The notes under the pieces: model-generated
The model's input: the letters and a program-made list of their open reading frames with translations, nothing else
Told to the model about the DNA's origin: nothing
The model's database searches: none
Virus record (IMG/VR): IMGVR_UViG_3300010233_000280
Coordinates: 319-22,269 of that record
Direction: 5' to 3' (one strand)
Origin: a virus
Length of the DNA stretch: 21,951 nt
Translations under genes and position numbers: made by a program
In this document: positions 1-6,703 of the stretch, piece by piece
Layout: every line of letters begins with the position of its first letter
Position numbering within the stretch: the stretch's first letter is position 1

Positions 1-114
1 TTCATGGGGCAGCATGCGCTGAAGCCAGAATATACGCTGTCTGAAATCCTTGAGCAAACCAAAGGAGCGTATGGTCATGAGGCGTTTCGGCGCGTAGTGG
101 AGGGGGCAGAATGA
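1..114 (+). CDS. Partial CDS, C-terminal 37 residues, unknown function
   Basis: An open frame runs from the first base of the window to a TGA at 112-114 (residues ...GQHALKPEYTLSEILEQ...). Only the tail of the protein is visible, so no domain can be named. It is polar and probably helical. Its stop overlaps the ATG of the next gene in an ATGA arrangement, the same coupling used along this early gene chain, which supports it being a real gene end. Confidence 0.6.
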   Translation, partial: FMGQHALKPEYTLSEILEQTKGAYGHEAFRRVVEGAE

Positions 115-275
115 ACGCTTTAATGGTCGCCATTACCATGTTCGCGGTGTTTTTCTACGGTGCTAACTTCTGTAGGGCGGACATCGACAATAATAAGCTC
201 GGCATGTCTTTTGATGTGGCTATCGCGATTTTGCAGACCGTGGTTTGTTTAATGGTATTGAGGACATCACCATGA
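111..275 (+). CDS. Small membrane protein, 54 aa
   Basis: This short frame starts at ATG 111, which overlaps the preceding stop (ATGA), and ends at TGA 273-275, which overlaps the next gene's ATG (ATGA again). GGGGG/GGAGG-like bases at 100-106 can act as ribosome binding site. The protein has a hydrophobic N-terminal segment (about residues 4-20, LMVAITMFAVFFYGANF) and a second hydrophobic stretch near residues 35-50 (VAIAILQTVVCLMVL), so it is probably a two-pass membrane protein. The double overlap is the main reason to call such a short frame. Function is not recognised; small early phage membrane proteins have many roles and none is indicated here. Confidence 0.6.
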   Translation: MNALMVAITMFAVFFYGANFCRADIDNNKLGMSFDVAIAILQTVVCLMVLRTSP

Positions 276-760
276 TCTGGCTCCTCACAGCACGCATCTA
301 TATCCTGGTGATACTAATTATCATGTTTATCGTGGGTGCGGTACAGGTGTTTGCACAGAATCCTACCGTGCTCCTGCATGTTCCGATCACTCCGGGAGCG
401 TGCTTTCATTATGACGATGATACAAAGCAGATCACGGAGGCTGATTGTCCGCCGCAAAACATTGACGACGTTTTGCATCCCGCCATCCAACAAAAAGGGC
501 CAGTGACATCTACCATAACCTTGCTTCCTTATAACCATGAATATTTGCCGCATAAGCTTCCAGAACTGACAGTCCCACCCAACGAGACAATTAAATTCTA
601 TGAGGACACCACTGCCATATTGACCATAACTGCGGACAAGAAAATACAGTACAGCGAGGGCATTACTCCAGACATGGCGGTTATGGCATTAATGAAATAC
701 ATAGTGGGAATCCCGCATATCGAAGCATGTAGCCCATACTCGAAACCCGAGCCGAAGTGA
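272..760 (+). CDS. Hypothetical exported or membrane-anchored protein, 162 aa
   Basis: I place the start at ATG 272 and not at the upstream TTG 245, because ATG 272 overlaps the preceding stop and has a GAGG about 8 bases upstream. The first ~28 residues are strongly hydrophobic (WLLTARIYILVILIIMFIVG) and end in VFAQ, which looks like a signal peptide or a single N-terminal anchor. The rest is polar, with two cysteines near residues 45-60 and one near the C-terminus, and would face the periplasm. The end, SPYSKPEPK, is proline-rich. No family is recognised. Its place next to another membrane protein suggests an early envelope-directed function, but that is inference only. Confidence 0.65.
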   Translation: MIWLLTARIYILVILIIMFIVGAVQVFAQNPTVLLHVPITPGACFHYDDDTKQITEADCPPQNIDDVLHPAIQQKGPVTSTITLLPYNHEYLPHKLPELTVPPNETIKFYEDTTAILTITADKKIQYSEGITPDMAVMALMKYIVGIPHIEACSPYSKPEPK

Positions 761-767
761 GGATGTG

Positions 768-1181
768 ATGAATCCAGAAATCCCCCCATCCCTAGACGAC
801 CCACGCTCGCTGCTAGCGGCACGCCTATTCCCCCTCATCGAACTTATCGCCGCTCTTGAGGCAGCGGAAGGACCGAGCCAGACGCTAGATTGCGCCATTG
901 AATCTTGGGCTGTGAAAATGCCCGTGTGCATTGGTGAGTTTGGGCCGCAGCCATTCACATCTAGTATTGATACAGCGCTTAAGCTGGTGCCGGAAGTTTG
1001 GCTGTGGAAATTAACAAATTGCACGGTACCTACACACGGTGGAAAATACATGGCGGTTGTTTGGAAATTAGTGTCAGAGACACAAGCTCGCCCCATCATT
1101 AGTGTAATGGGAGCAACGCCTGCAATAGCCCTGTGCATAGCAGCCCTGAAGGCGCGGGCGGAGATGGAGAAAAACAAATGA
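768..1181 (+). CDS. Conserved phage hypothetical protein, 137 aa
   Basis: The ATG at 768 is preferred over the GTG at 765; a GTGAGG lies just upstream at 756-761. The N-terminal third is helical (LFPLIELIAALEAAEG), resembling proteins that begin with a short helical region followed by a compact C-terminal domain. The middle and end carry the pattern FTSSIDTALKLVPEVW ... ATPAIALCIAALKARAEM. That pattern is typical of a widespread family of small phage proteins in Alphaproteobacteria, related in style to DUF2591-like proteins. No catalytic motif is visible. The stop overlaps the next ATG (ATGA at 1178-1181). Biochemical function is unknown. Confidence 0.75.
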   Translation: MNPEIPPSLDDPRSLLAARLFPLIELIAALEAAEGPSQTLDCAIESWAVKMPVCIGEFGPQPFTSSIDTALKLVPEVWLWKLTNCTVPTHGGKYMAVVWKLVSETQARPIISVMGATPAIALCIAALKARAEMEKNK

Positions 1182-1369
1182 GAATTGATTCTACGGAAGA
1201 CACCCCATCAGATTTAATCCATGTTTTAATTGGATGGATGGCATGGAATCAAAGACCGGAAACTTATGAAGAAGGTCTAATAGACTTAAAAGAGATGATA
1301 GAGCACACACTTGAAAAAATTAAGTGTGCCAAGAAAGCAAAGACAAAGTATGGGGATAACGCGCTATGA
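1178..1369 (+). CDS. Hypothetical small protein, 63 aa
   Basis: The start at ATG 1178 overlaps the upstream stop in an ATGA, and the stop overlaps the next ATG in the same way at 1366-1369. The protein is MRIDSTEDTPSDLIHVLIGW... followed by an acidic/helical middle and a lysine-rich end (EKIKCAKKAKTKYGDNAL). It is predicted to be mostly alpha-helical. Not recognised. Coupled overlaps on both sides support expression as part of the early operon. Confidence 0.65.
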   Translation: MRIDSTEDTPSDLIHVLIGWMAWNQRPETYEEGLIDLKEMIEHTLEKIKCAKKAKTKYGDNAL

Positions 1370-1719
1370 CCACCGACACTGACACCCTGCTCCGGCTGGC
1401 TGAGGCGGCTCTCAAAGGGCAGATAAGTGACTTCCTTTACACCACGGAAAAGAAACGCTTGTTGGCTGCGTTTCAAGAAGCCGCGAACCCCGCCGCCATC
1501 ATCGCGCTGTGCAAGAGGGTGAAGGAGTTGGAAGGGCGGATTGAAGCTGCACATAAACGTCTTGGTGATCTGAAAGCTTATCATACGAGATGGGCCGAAG
1601 GCAGAGAACAGCGCGGGGAAAGCGCACTAATGAACGACATGGAAAGCATAGCGTACTCAGCGGGCTGCTATCTCGAAGGTATTCCCGGAAATTATCTACC
1701 AAAAACACCTACGGAGTGA
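1366..1719 (+). CDS. Ea22-like/coiled-coil early phage protein, 117 aa
   Basis: The ATG overlaps the preceding stop. Residues ~40-75 read FQEAANPAAIIALCKRVKELEGRIEAAHKR, which contains the NPA-I-AL...VKELE signature seen at the end of many Ead/Ea22-like early phage proteins, leading into a short coiled coil. The N-terminus (DTDTLLRLAEAALKG) is also helical and similar in style to the start of that group. No enzyme motif is visible. Lambda Ea22-type proteins are dispensable early proteins of poorly defined function. The family link is pattern recognition, not a search result. Confidence 0.65.
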   Translation: MTTDTDTLLRLAEAALKGQISDFLYTTEKKRLLAAFQEAANPAAIIALCKRVKELEGRIEAAHKRLGDLKAYHTRWAEGREQRGESALMNDMESIAYSAGCYLEGIPGNYLPKTPTE

Positions 1720-1722
1720 GAC

Positions 1723-1950
1723 ATGAATAAGGAACAATGCAAAGTTTGTAGAGATGAAGATTTCTCGCCCAATTTAGAGGCGTTCGAGGAGTTTGACTTG
1801 ATAGTTTGTGACGAATGCGCCGAAGCCTTGTTTGAAAACAAAGCGGAGGCAGACTGGGAACGGCAGCAGGTTTCTAATATCGAATGTCCGCCCACTACCC
1901 TGCAAGAACAGATGGAACAAGCTTGGAAAGAAAAACAGAGGCTATCATAA
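1723..1950 (+). CDS. Small zinc-ribbon-like protein, 75 aa
   Basis: The ATG at 1723 follows the previous stop by three bases; GGAGTGAG at 1712-1719 is the ribosome binding site. The protein has a CxxC pair at residues 6-9 (CKVC) and another near 29-32 (CDEC) separated by about 20 residues, the arrangement of a single treble-clef or zinc-ribbon knuckle. The C-terminal third is charged and helical. A zinc-binding role is inferred from cysteine spacing; the partner (DNA, RNA or protein) cannot be told. Its neighbours are small early proteins. Confidence 0.65.
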   Translation: MNKEQCKVCRDEDFSPNLEAFEEFDLIVCDECAEALFENKAEADWERQQVSNIECPPTTLQEQMEQAWKEKQRLS

Positions 1951-2003
1951 CCATGTGGTTAAATTTAGTTTGCCAGAATTTAATCTTGTGATGGAGGATT
2001 CCA

Positions 2004-2288
2004 GTGGCTCATTGGGCAGATGAAAAGGCGGATGAAACTTTGTTACGGGAGTTTGAAAACATAGAATATGAAACGCGCCTAAGGAAATTTATCGCCGAAG
2101 CCCTCCGTGAAGCCCGCGCGGAAGGATATGCGGCGGGCAAGGAAGAACTCGAAGAGCAACTATTTTCTGTCTATGGAATAGATGTCGGACGTATACAGGA
2201 TGCTTTTGAAAAGGCGCAAGGAAAGGGGAATGGCGCACTGGATGAGATACCGGAAGCATATATCAATAAGGGGGGATCGGGAGAATGA
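2004..2288 (+). CDS. Hypothetical acidic helical protein, 94 aa
   Basis: The GTG at 2004 is the likely start: a GGAGG at 1993-1997 sits at the right distance and no better ATG exists in frame. The protein is rich in Glu/Ala/Lys (LLREFENIEYETRLRKFIAEALREARAEGYAAGKEELEEQ) and is predicted to be a long helix or coiled coil. The EARAEGYAAGKEE stretch is common in small alphaproteobacterial phage proteins. No domain of known function is recognised. Its stop overlaps the next start (ATGA at 2285-2288). Confidence 0.6.
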   Translation: MAHWADEKADETLLREFENIEYETRLRKFIAEALREARAEGYAAGKEELEEQLFSVYGIDVGRIQDAFEKAQGKGNGALDEIPEAYINKGGSGE

Positions 2289-2668
2289 AGAGCGTCGATG
2301 AGATTATCTCGCATAATCAGCATTGGCATAAGGACGGAGAATGTCGATTGCCGACTCAAGATCTTATAACGCTTCAGGGCGAAATCCACTCCCTCCGCCA
2401 GCGCCTAGCCGAGGCAGAGGCGAAGGTGCCGAGGTGGCAAAAGATTGATGAAAATACGTCACGCGATGGAAGAACCATTCTTGGCTTTTCTCGTTATTAC
2501 ACTGTGGCGCTGACTATCCGATGGGACTCACGAAAAGATTGCTGGGAATCTACCTGGGATGGACAACAAGTTATAGAATCTCAGGATGATTTCGGAACTG
2601 ACTATCGCGATCCTAACCCGATGGAATACTGGATGCCCCTCCCCGCACCGCCCGAAGGAGACAAATGA
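2285..2668 (+). CDS. DUF551-type phage protein with N-terminal coiled coil, 127 aa
   Basis: Residues ~30-48 form a coiled coil (LQGEIHSLRQRLAEAEAKV). It is followed by WQKIDENTSRDGRTILGF, which corresponds to the W..I....PKDG..ILG block of DUF551-like proteins, and the end reads PNPMEYWMPLPAPPEGDK, the hallmark W-MPLP-PP terminus of that family. DUF551 proteins are common in phage early regions and their biochemical function is unknown. Start ATG 2285 overlaps the previous stop, consistent with translational coupling. Confidence 0.78.
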   Translation: MKSVDEIISHNQHWHKDGECRLPTQDLITLQGEIHSLRQRLAEAEAKVPRWQKIDENTSRDGRTILGFSRYYTVALTIRWDSRKDCWESTWDGQQVIESQDDFGTDYRDPNPMEYWMPLPAPPEGDK

Positions 2669-2669
2669 G

Positions 2670-2864
2670 ATGAGCGATCTGAAAAGGATAGAATGCCATC
2701 GCATGGCCCAATTCATTTGTGCAGTTCATGCCAAGTCTCTAGCTGATGCTAGGTGTAAACCTAGGATGGGACGAACGAAGAAATTAGATTGGCATAATGA
2801 ATATGATGCTATGGCCGCCACTGAGCTAGGTGAACTTCTATATAAAAAATTGGTGATACCATGA
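2670..2864 (+). CDS. Hypothetical small protein, 64 aa
   Basis: The start is taken at ATG 2670, preceded by GGAG at 2656-2659. The frame stays open further upstream, but that stretch is antiparallel coding space of the DUF551 gene in another frame. The protein begins MSDLKRIECHRMAQFICAVH and ends in a helical, hydrophobic segment (ELGELLYKKLVIP). It is basic overall. Not recognised. The stop overlaps the next ATG in an ATGA (2861-2864), supporting its reality. Confidence 0.6.
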   Translation: MSDLKRIECHRMAQFICAVHAKSLADARCKPRMGRTKKLDWHNEYDAMAATELGELLYKKLVIP

Positions 2865-3169
2865 CCACGCTAGACCTCGCCGCGCTTAGGAAGAAGATCG
2901 AGAAAGACGAAATGGTTCATCAGACGATTGCCATTATGCTTTTTGAGATGGTTGAATCCGCAAATGCTGAGAATTATAAATTAAGACAGAAATTAGATCA
3001 TGCGGAGGAATGCTGCGCCAATCCAACATTAGAAATAGGAGAACTATCTATTGGTCTTCACGAAGACCACCCTGATGATGTTTACCTGATGTGCAATGGC
3101 GAAGGTGGTATGTATAATAAAGCCCCATTCATTAAACTTGTGAAAGATTATCTATTGGGTGATCTCTGA
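2861..3169 (+). CDS. Hypothetical protein, 102 aa
   Basis: The ATG overlaps the previous stop. The first ~45 residues are helical and charged (LAALRKKIEKDEMVHQTIAI... ENYKLRQKLDHAEE), probably a coiled coil. The second half (GLHEDHPDDVYLMCNGEGGM) looks like a small beta-rich domain ending in a helix (FIKLVKDYLLGDL). No known family is recognised. Its stop shares one base with the next ATG (TGATG), continuing the tightly packed early operon. Confidence 0.65.
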   Translation: MTTLDLAALRKKIEKDEMVHQTIAIMLFEMVESANAENYKLRQKLDHAEECCANPTLEIGELSIGLHEDHPDDVYLMCNGEGGMYNKAPFIKLVKDYLLGDL

Positions 3170-3507
3170 TGGCTGAGAAAACACGCGACAAACTGGCCGC
3201 CGAACTTAGAAAAGTTGCTGCAATAGCTTCCACGGAGAACGCGACGAAGTATGAGGCTTTTGCAGCCCGTGCCGAAACCGGTGAATTTGACGATTTTGCG
3301 GATACCTATGCTTGCCCCATTACGCAACTTCACAGTGAACTGATGGCAGCGGGTTTCACCAAATTTGCGACCCGCGTTGCCACTGGCGAGTTTGACGCTA
3401 CAAAGGAAGAAAGCGATGAATGGGCACGAAGCGCCGCTGGCCAGGAAGCCGCAAAAAGTTTACCACCAGAATTGCGCAAAGCTTTGGGAATGGATCTTTT
3501 GATCTGA
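3169..3507 (+). CDS. Hypothetical protein with internal repeat, 112 aa
   Basis: The start overlaps the previous stop by one base (TGATG). The protein is helical and contains an internal near-repeat: FAARAETGEFD at residues 31-41 and FATRVATGEFD at residues 66-76. This suggests two copies of a short motif that arose by duplication. The C-terminus is leucine-rich (LPPELRKALGMDLLI). No enzyme motif or known domain is recognised. The repeat points to a symmetric binding surface, which is inference only. Confidence 0.65.
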   Translation: MAEKTRDKLAAELRKVAAIASTENATKYEAFAARAETGEFDDFADTYACPITQLHSELMAAGFTKFATRVATGEFDATKEESDEWARSAAGQEAAKSLPPELRKALGMDLLI

Positions 3508-3528
3508 ACTTTGGAACAGGAGAGCGTG

Positions 3529-3774
3529 ATGGATAATAAATCAAAAGAAATAGCTGACCGCATTTACAACGCATTTTCGCAGTCCGTGCAAGGGAACGGT
3601 GACTATAATGCTGCACGAAATATTGCGGGGGAGATTATTACCAAAGCCCTTTCACAGGCCCGCAACGACGCGCTAGAAGAGGCCATAGAAGTTTACGAGC
3701 GACTGTATCAACTACCGTCCGGGCAATTTCATAAAACAATCCGCGCACTAAAGGACAAACAAAATGGACAATGA
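3529..3774 (+). CDS. Hypothetical small early protein, 81 aa
   Basis: ATG 3529 is chosen over the upstream TTG 3511 because AGGAGAG at 3518-3524 sits 5-10 bases before it. The middle and end (ITKALSQARNDALEEAIEVYERLYQLPSG...IRALKDK) match the general pattern of small phage proteins with an RNDALEEAA...IRALK core, often found among alphaproteobacterial early genes. Predicted all-helical. Function is unknown. The next frame begins inside its 3' end at 3764. Confidence 0.6.
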   Translation: MDNKSKEIADRIYNAFSQSVQGNGDYNAARNIAGEIITKALSQARNDALEEAIEVYERLYQLPSGQFHKTIRALKDKQNGQ

Positions 3775-3866
3775 TTGGGCACTGAAAAAGGTATGGCTGC
3801 ACATGTGTTCGAGCAGTGGGCACCGCATCACGCCCCGCACGACCGCAAGGATTATCTAATGAAGCG
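3764..3866 (+). pseudogene. Truncated, apparently frameshifted small gene next to the TnpB element
   Basis: The ATG at 3764 opens with MDNDWALKK and then runs into a short out-of-character tail (stop at 3857-3859). One frame over, from 3793, the sequence reads MAAHVFEQWAPHHAPHDRKDYLMKR, which looks like genuine protein. Joining the two frames at the A-run near 3785-3789 would give one sensible protein. The TnpB element begins right after this sequence, so the 3' part of the gene is either lost or lies beyond the element. I infer a small gene broken by insertion and by a one-base slip; the slip could be a sequencing error. Confidence 0.35.
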
Positions 3867-3871
3867 TAAAA

Positions 3872-3892
3872 CCCCTTCCTTTAGGTATGGGG
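3872..3892 (+). repeat. Left-end subterminal hairpin of the TnpB element
   Basis: CCCC (3872-3875) and CCT (3878-3880) pair with AGG (3883-3885) and GGGG (3889-3892), giving an imperfect stem with a two-base tip. In this family such structures mark the ends recognised by TnpA on single-stranded DNA. Confidence 0.5.
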
Positions 3893-3928
3893 ATATAAGC
3901 GTCTTGACTTCTTAGATATAGCCGTGGT

Positions 3929-5125
3929 ATGTCTAATCTCATGATAAACGCAACGCGCATCCGCATCTATCCAACCGGCCAACAGGCGCAATCTCTCGCT
4001 GTCCAATTCGGCTGTGCGCGGTGGGCTTGGAACAATGCGCTTGCTGCATCACAAGAACTCTACCGTGCAACCGGCAAAGGCTTAAACTATCACGCAATGG
4101 CAATCCGCCTTCCAAAACTCAAACAGGAACATGAGTGGCTGCGCGATGCCGATTCCCAATCCCTCCAACAATCATTGCAGCATCTATCCCGCGCCTATGA
4201 AAACTTCTTTGCCAAGCGCGGCAAATACCCTCGTTTCAAGTCTAAGCACGGTCGCCAGTCCTTCCAGTATCCACAGCGCGTGAAGCTAAATGGCACGCGC
4301 ATCTATCTGCCTAAGGTGGGCTGGGTGAAATGCGTTGTGCATCGTGAGATCATTGGCACATTCAAAACCGTGACCATCAGCCGAAGCGCTTGCGGGCAGT
4401 TCCATGCCTCAATCCTTACCGACAATGGCGAGGCTATGCCAGAAGTATCGACGGACGGAAAAGCAATCGGCATTGACGTTGGCCTTACGCACCTTGCTGT
4501 CACAAGCGACGGATCAAAGTTCGATAATCCCCGCCACCTTCGCAAGGCGGAAAAGAACCTAAAGCGGAAGCAGCAAAGCCTATCTCGGAAGGTGAAAGGC
4601 TCAAAGAGCCGAGCCAAAACTCGGCAACTGGTGGCGCGGGCGCATGATCGAATTGCGTGCGCCAGAAAAGACAATCTTCACAAGGTATCCCGCCGTATCG
4701 TAAACGAAAATCAAGTGATCGTTACGGAGAATCTTAACGTAAAGGGGATGACGAAAAACCACAATCTATCCAAAGCAATCTCGGACGCTGGGTGGTCAAC
4801 CCTCGTTAATTTCCTCGAATACAAAGCGGCGCGAGCCGGTAAAGCGTTCGTGAAGATTGATCGGTGGTTTCCATCAAGCAAGGCTTGCTCAGACTGTGGG
4901 GCGATTTGCGATAAGATGCCGCTCGATGTTCGATCATGGAAGTGTGCCCACTGCGGAGCAAGCCATGATAGGGACATCAATGCGGCCAAGAATATCCGCG
5001 CCGAAGGGTTGCGGATATTGGCCGGAGGGACTCCGGCTTCTGCGAGTGGAGGGACGATCAGTCAGCAAAGGAAACTTGTTTCCGGCGCTGCGCGTCCCGT
5101 TGAAGCTCGAAGCCCCCGGCTTTAG
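3929..5125 (+). CDS. tnpB: TnpB, RNA-guided endonuclease of IS200/IS605 family
   Basis: This 398-aa protein has the full TnpB architecture. The N-terminal wedge/REC-type region (residues 6-130) starts with RIRIYPTGQQ and QFGCARWAWNNAL. It is followed by RuvC-I GIDVGLTHLAV with Asp183, RuvC-II VIVTENLNVKGM with Glu267, a zinc finger with Cys320, Cys323, Cys339 and Cys342, and RuvC-III HDRDINAAKNI with Asp349. All three catalytic acids are present, so it is probably active. TnpB proteins are RNA-guided DNA nucleases that cut the empty donor site and promote element retention. The last codons overlap the predicted omega-RNA hairpin. The start may also be ATG 3941. It lies between two phage early genes and is a clear insertion. 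Confidence 0.93.
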   Translation: MSNLMINATRIRIYPTGQQAQSLAVQFGCARWAWNNALAASQELYRATGKGLNYHAMAIRLPKLKQEHEWLRDADSQSLQQSLQHLSRAYENFFAKRGKYPRFKSKHGRQSFQYPQRVKLNGTRIYLPKVGWVKCVVHREIIGTFKTVTISRSACGQFHASILTDNGEAMPEVSTDGKAIGIDVGLTHLAVTSDGSKFDNPRHLRKAEKNLKRKQQSLSRKVKGSKSRAKTRQLVARAHDRIACARKDNLHKVSRRIVNENQVIVTENLNVKGMTKNHNLSKAISDAGWSTLVNFLEYKAARAGKAFVKIDRWFPSSKACSDCGAICDKMPLDVRSWKCAHCGASHDRDINAAKNIRAEGLRILAGGTPASASGGTISQQRKLVSGAARPVEARSPRL

Positions 5126-5141
5126 CCGTGGGGTCGTTCAC
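5020..5141 (+). ncRNA. Putative omega-RNA (reRNA) scaffold of TnpB
   Basis: The 3' end of tnpB and the element's right end are GC-rich and foldable. CGGC (5117-5120) pairs with GCCG (5125-5128), and CCCC (5113-5116) with GGGG (5130-5133) around a bulged T. Upstream, CCGGAGGGACTCCGG near 5023-5037 can form another hairpin. Known omega-RNAs are processed from exactly this place, ending at the right-end boundary with the guide taken from flanking DNA. If the boundary is 5141, the present guide would begin AAGGCGCGTAGCC. The 5' limit is not visible; the call rests on position and fold. Confidence 0.5.
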
Positions 5142-5163
5142 AAGGCGCGTAGCCCTTCATAAT

Positions 5164-5199
5164 AATTATCTTGTAAGATAATTTAAACTAGGTTATAAC
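5164..5199 (+). promoter_or_regulatory. Promoter with palindromic operator upstream of the recombination genes
   Basis: A -35-like TTGTAA (5171-5176) and a -10-like TATAAC (5194-5199) are separated by 17 bases. A perfect 20-base palindrome, AATTATCTTGTAAGATAATT (5164-5183; 9-bp arms around GT), overlaps the -35 box, which is where a repressor would sit. The first gene starts 30 bases downstream. An AATTATCTT half-site recurs at 9244-9252. Confidence 0.55.
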
Positions 5200-5228
5200 C
5201 CTTACTGTCTTCCAATTAAGGAGCCGTA

Positions 5229-5987
5229 ATGAGCAACGAAATTCAAGCCGTGCCAGAAGCCCACGCCCCAGCCTTAGCGTCTCAGGATCCATTCCTAATG
5301 ATGATTGAGCGCGTGGCGCTTGATCCCCGCGCCGATGTTGGCAAGCTTACAGCCCTTCTGGACTTGCAGGAGCGCGTTCTGTCTAAACAAGCAGAGACAG
5401 AAGCAGATCAAGCATTCGCCCGTGTCTGTGCTCAAATGCCGCGCGTTACTAAGAACAGCATGATTGATTTCGGCAAGGGGAAACCAATCCCTTATGCAAA
5501 ATTCGAGGATATAGACGCCGCTATCCGCAGTATCTACCAGGGCGAAGGCTTCACTTTGACCTTCGACACAGAGCCGTCGGCACAAACTGGATGGACAACT
5601 TACCATGCCATTCTAATCCATCAGAACGGCAACAAGCGCCGTTCCTCTATCTCTCTCCCTCTGGACACATCGGGGGGAAAGCAGAATATCCAAGGCGCCG
5701 GATCAAGCTCAAGCTATGGCGTGCGATATGCCACCAAGAACCTTTTCAATATCGTTTTTGAAAACGAGGACGACGATGGGAAGTTTGCCAGCACATCATT
5801 TATCGATGCCGTTAGCGTTGCAAAACTTGAGGCACTTATCACCGAAACTAAGACTGAACTAAGCCGATTTTTAGAAGCTTTCCAAGCTTCCGCTTTAGAG
5901 AACATCCAAACTAAGGATTTCGCGCGTGCGGTGGATATGCTCACGAAGAAAAAAGCCAAAATGCAGCAAGGGAGTACAGCGGTATGA
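5229..5987 (+). CDS. erf: ERF-family single-strand annealing protein
   Basis: This 252-aa protein matches the ERF superfamily of phage recombinases, which coat and anneal single-stranded DNA. Diagnostic stretches are PYAKFEDIDAAIR (89-101), the beta-rich core TTYHAILIHQNGNKRRSSISLPLD (123-146), and GAGSSSSYGVRYATKNLFNIV (157-176, the G-S-S-xYGxRYA signature), followed by an acidic ENEDDDGK (178-185). The C-terminus (about 200-252) is helical and lysine-rich. The ribosome binding site AAGGAG at 5218-5223 supports the ATG at 5229. Its stop overlaps the ATG of the YqaJ exonuclease gene (ATGA), so the two are co-translated as an exonuclease/annealase pair for recombination and replication-linked repair. 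Confidence 0.9.
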   Translation: MSNEIQAVPEAHAPALASQDPFLMMIERVALDPRADVGKLTALLDLQERVLSKQAETEADQAFARVCAQMPRVTKNSMIDFGKGKPIPYAKFEDIDAAIRSIYQGEGFTLTFDTEPSAQTGWTTYHAILIHQNGNKRRSSISLPLDTSGGKQNIQGAGSSSSYGVRYATKNLFNIVFENEDDDGKFASTSFIDAVSVAKLEALITETKTELSRFLEAFQASALENIQTKDFARAVDMLTKKKAKMQQGSTAV

Positions 5988-6703
5988 GTATAATCCATGA
6001 TGTTGAGCAAGGCTCAGATGCTTGGTTGAAAATCCGCCTGGGCGTCCCAAGCGCCTCAAACTTTCATCGCATCCTCCAGCCCACTACAGGCAAGCTCTCT
6101 ACGGCAAAAGGGGACGATAAGAAACTGTCCGAGAAGGCCAAGGGCTATGCCTTTGAACTTATCGCTGAGAAGATACTTAATCGTCCGATGGAAGGCCTAG
6201 AGGGGCTGAAATGGATTGAGCACGGTAAGCAATATGAAGATCAAGCCGCACTGACGTATGAAATCATTAATGATGTGGCACTGCGCAAGGTTGGGTTCAT
6301 CACTACTGATGATGGCCTTTTAGGATGCAGTCCTGATCGTCTAATTGATGGAGGAAAAGGAGGCGTGGAGTTCAAATGTCCAGCCCCCAACACCCATCTA
6401 GCCTACGTGTATGAAGGTTTTGAAGGTGACTACATGCCGCAAGTTCAGGGGCAAATGTATGTCGCCGAATTAGATTTCGTGGATCGCTGTTCTTACCATC
6501 CAGAGCTTGGCCAATGGCCAGAACGTACTATGCGCGACGATATTTATATCTCAAACATGGGGCCAGCACTGCGGCAGTTCTCCGATCTTATGCATGAGAT
6601 GATGGAGGTTATTAAATCACGCGGCATCATCATTGCACCACGGGAATTTAAGAACGCCGCTGATGTGGAGCTTGCTCCAATTGCTGACGAGATTCCGTTA
6701 TGA
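5984..6703 (+). CDS. YqaJ-type phage exonuclease (lambda Exo-like)
   Basis: The 239-aa protein shows the YqaJ/lambda-exonuclease fold signatures: QGSDAWLKIRLGVPSASNF (9-27), the helical WIEHGKQYEDQA (77-88), the catalytic CSPDRL with Asp118, the paired VEFKCP with Glu129 and Lys131 (a PD-(D/E)xK core), and QVQGQMYV (153-160). It would degrade one strand of double-stranded DNA ends processively, giving the 3' overhang bound by the ERF protein. It is coupled to erf by a four-base overlap, and its own stop overlaps the next ATG. Length is normal for the family, and no key residue is missing. Confidence 0.92.
   Translation: MSIIHDVEQGSDAWLKIRLGVPSASNFHRILQPTTGKLSTAKGDDKKLSEKAKGYAFELIAEKILNRPMEGLEGLKWIEHGKQYEDQAALTYEIINDVALRKVGFITTDDGLLGCSPDRLIDGGKGGVEFKCPAPNTHLAYVYEGFEGDYMPQVQGQMYVAELDFVDRCSYHPELGQWPERTMRDDIYISNMGPALRQFSDLMHEMMEVIKSRGIIIAPREFKNAADVELAPIADEIPL

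Larger units (their letters stand above)
3861..5141 (+). mobile_element. IS200/IS605-family, IS1341-type element (tnpB only)
   Basis: The element holds a single intact-looking tnpB, with no tnpA in the window. A subterminal hairpin lies at the left (3872-3892) and another overlaps the tnpB 3' end at the right (5113-5133), followed by GTTCAC at 5136-5141. Such subterminal palindromes without inverted or direct terminal repeats are characteristic of this family, which moves as single-stranded DNA using TnpA. A tnpB-only copy needs TnpA in trans. Exact ends are estimates: the left end lies at about 3861-3870 and the right end at about 5141. It interrupts the early gene chain. Confidence 0.65.

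Noticed and set aside
689-1177. 162-aa minus-strand frame opposite the early gene chain
   Set aside because: It is antisense to coupled plus-strand genes, and no other minus-strand gene occurs in that operon.
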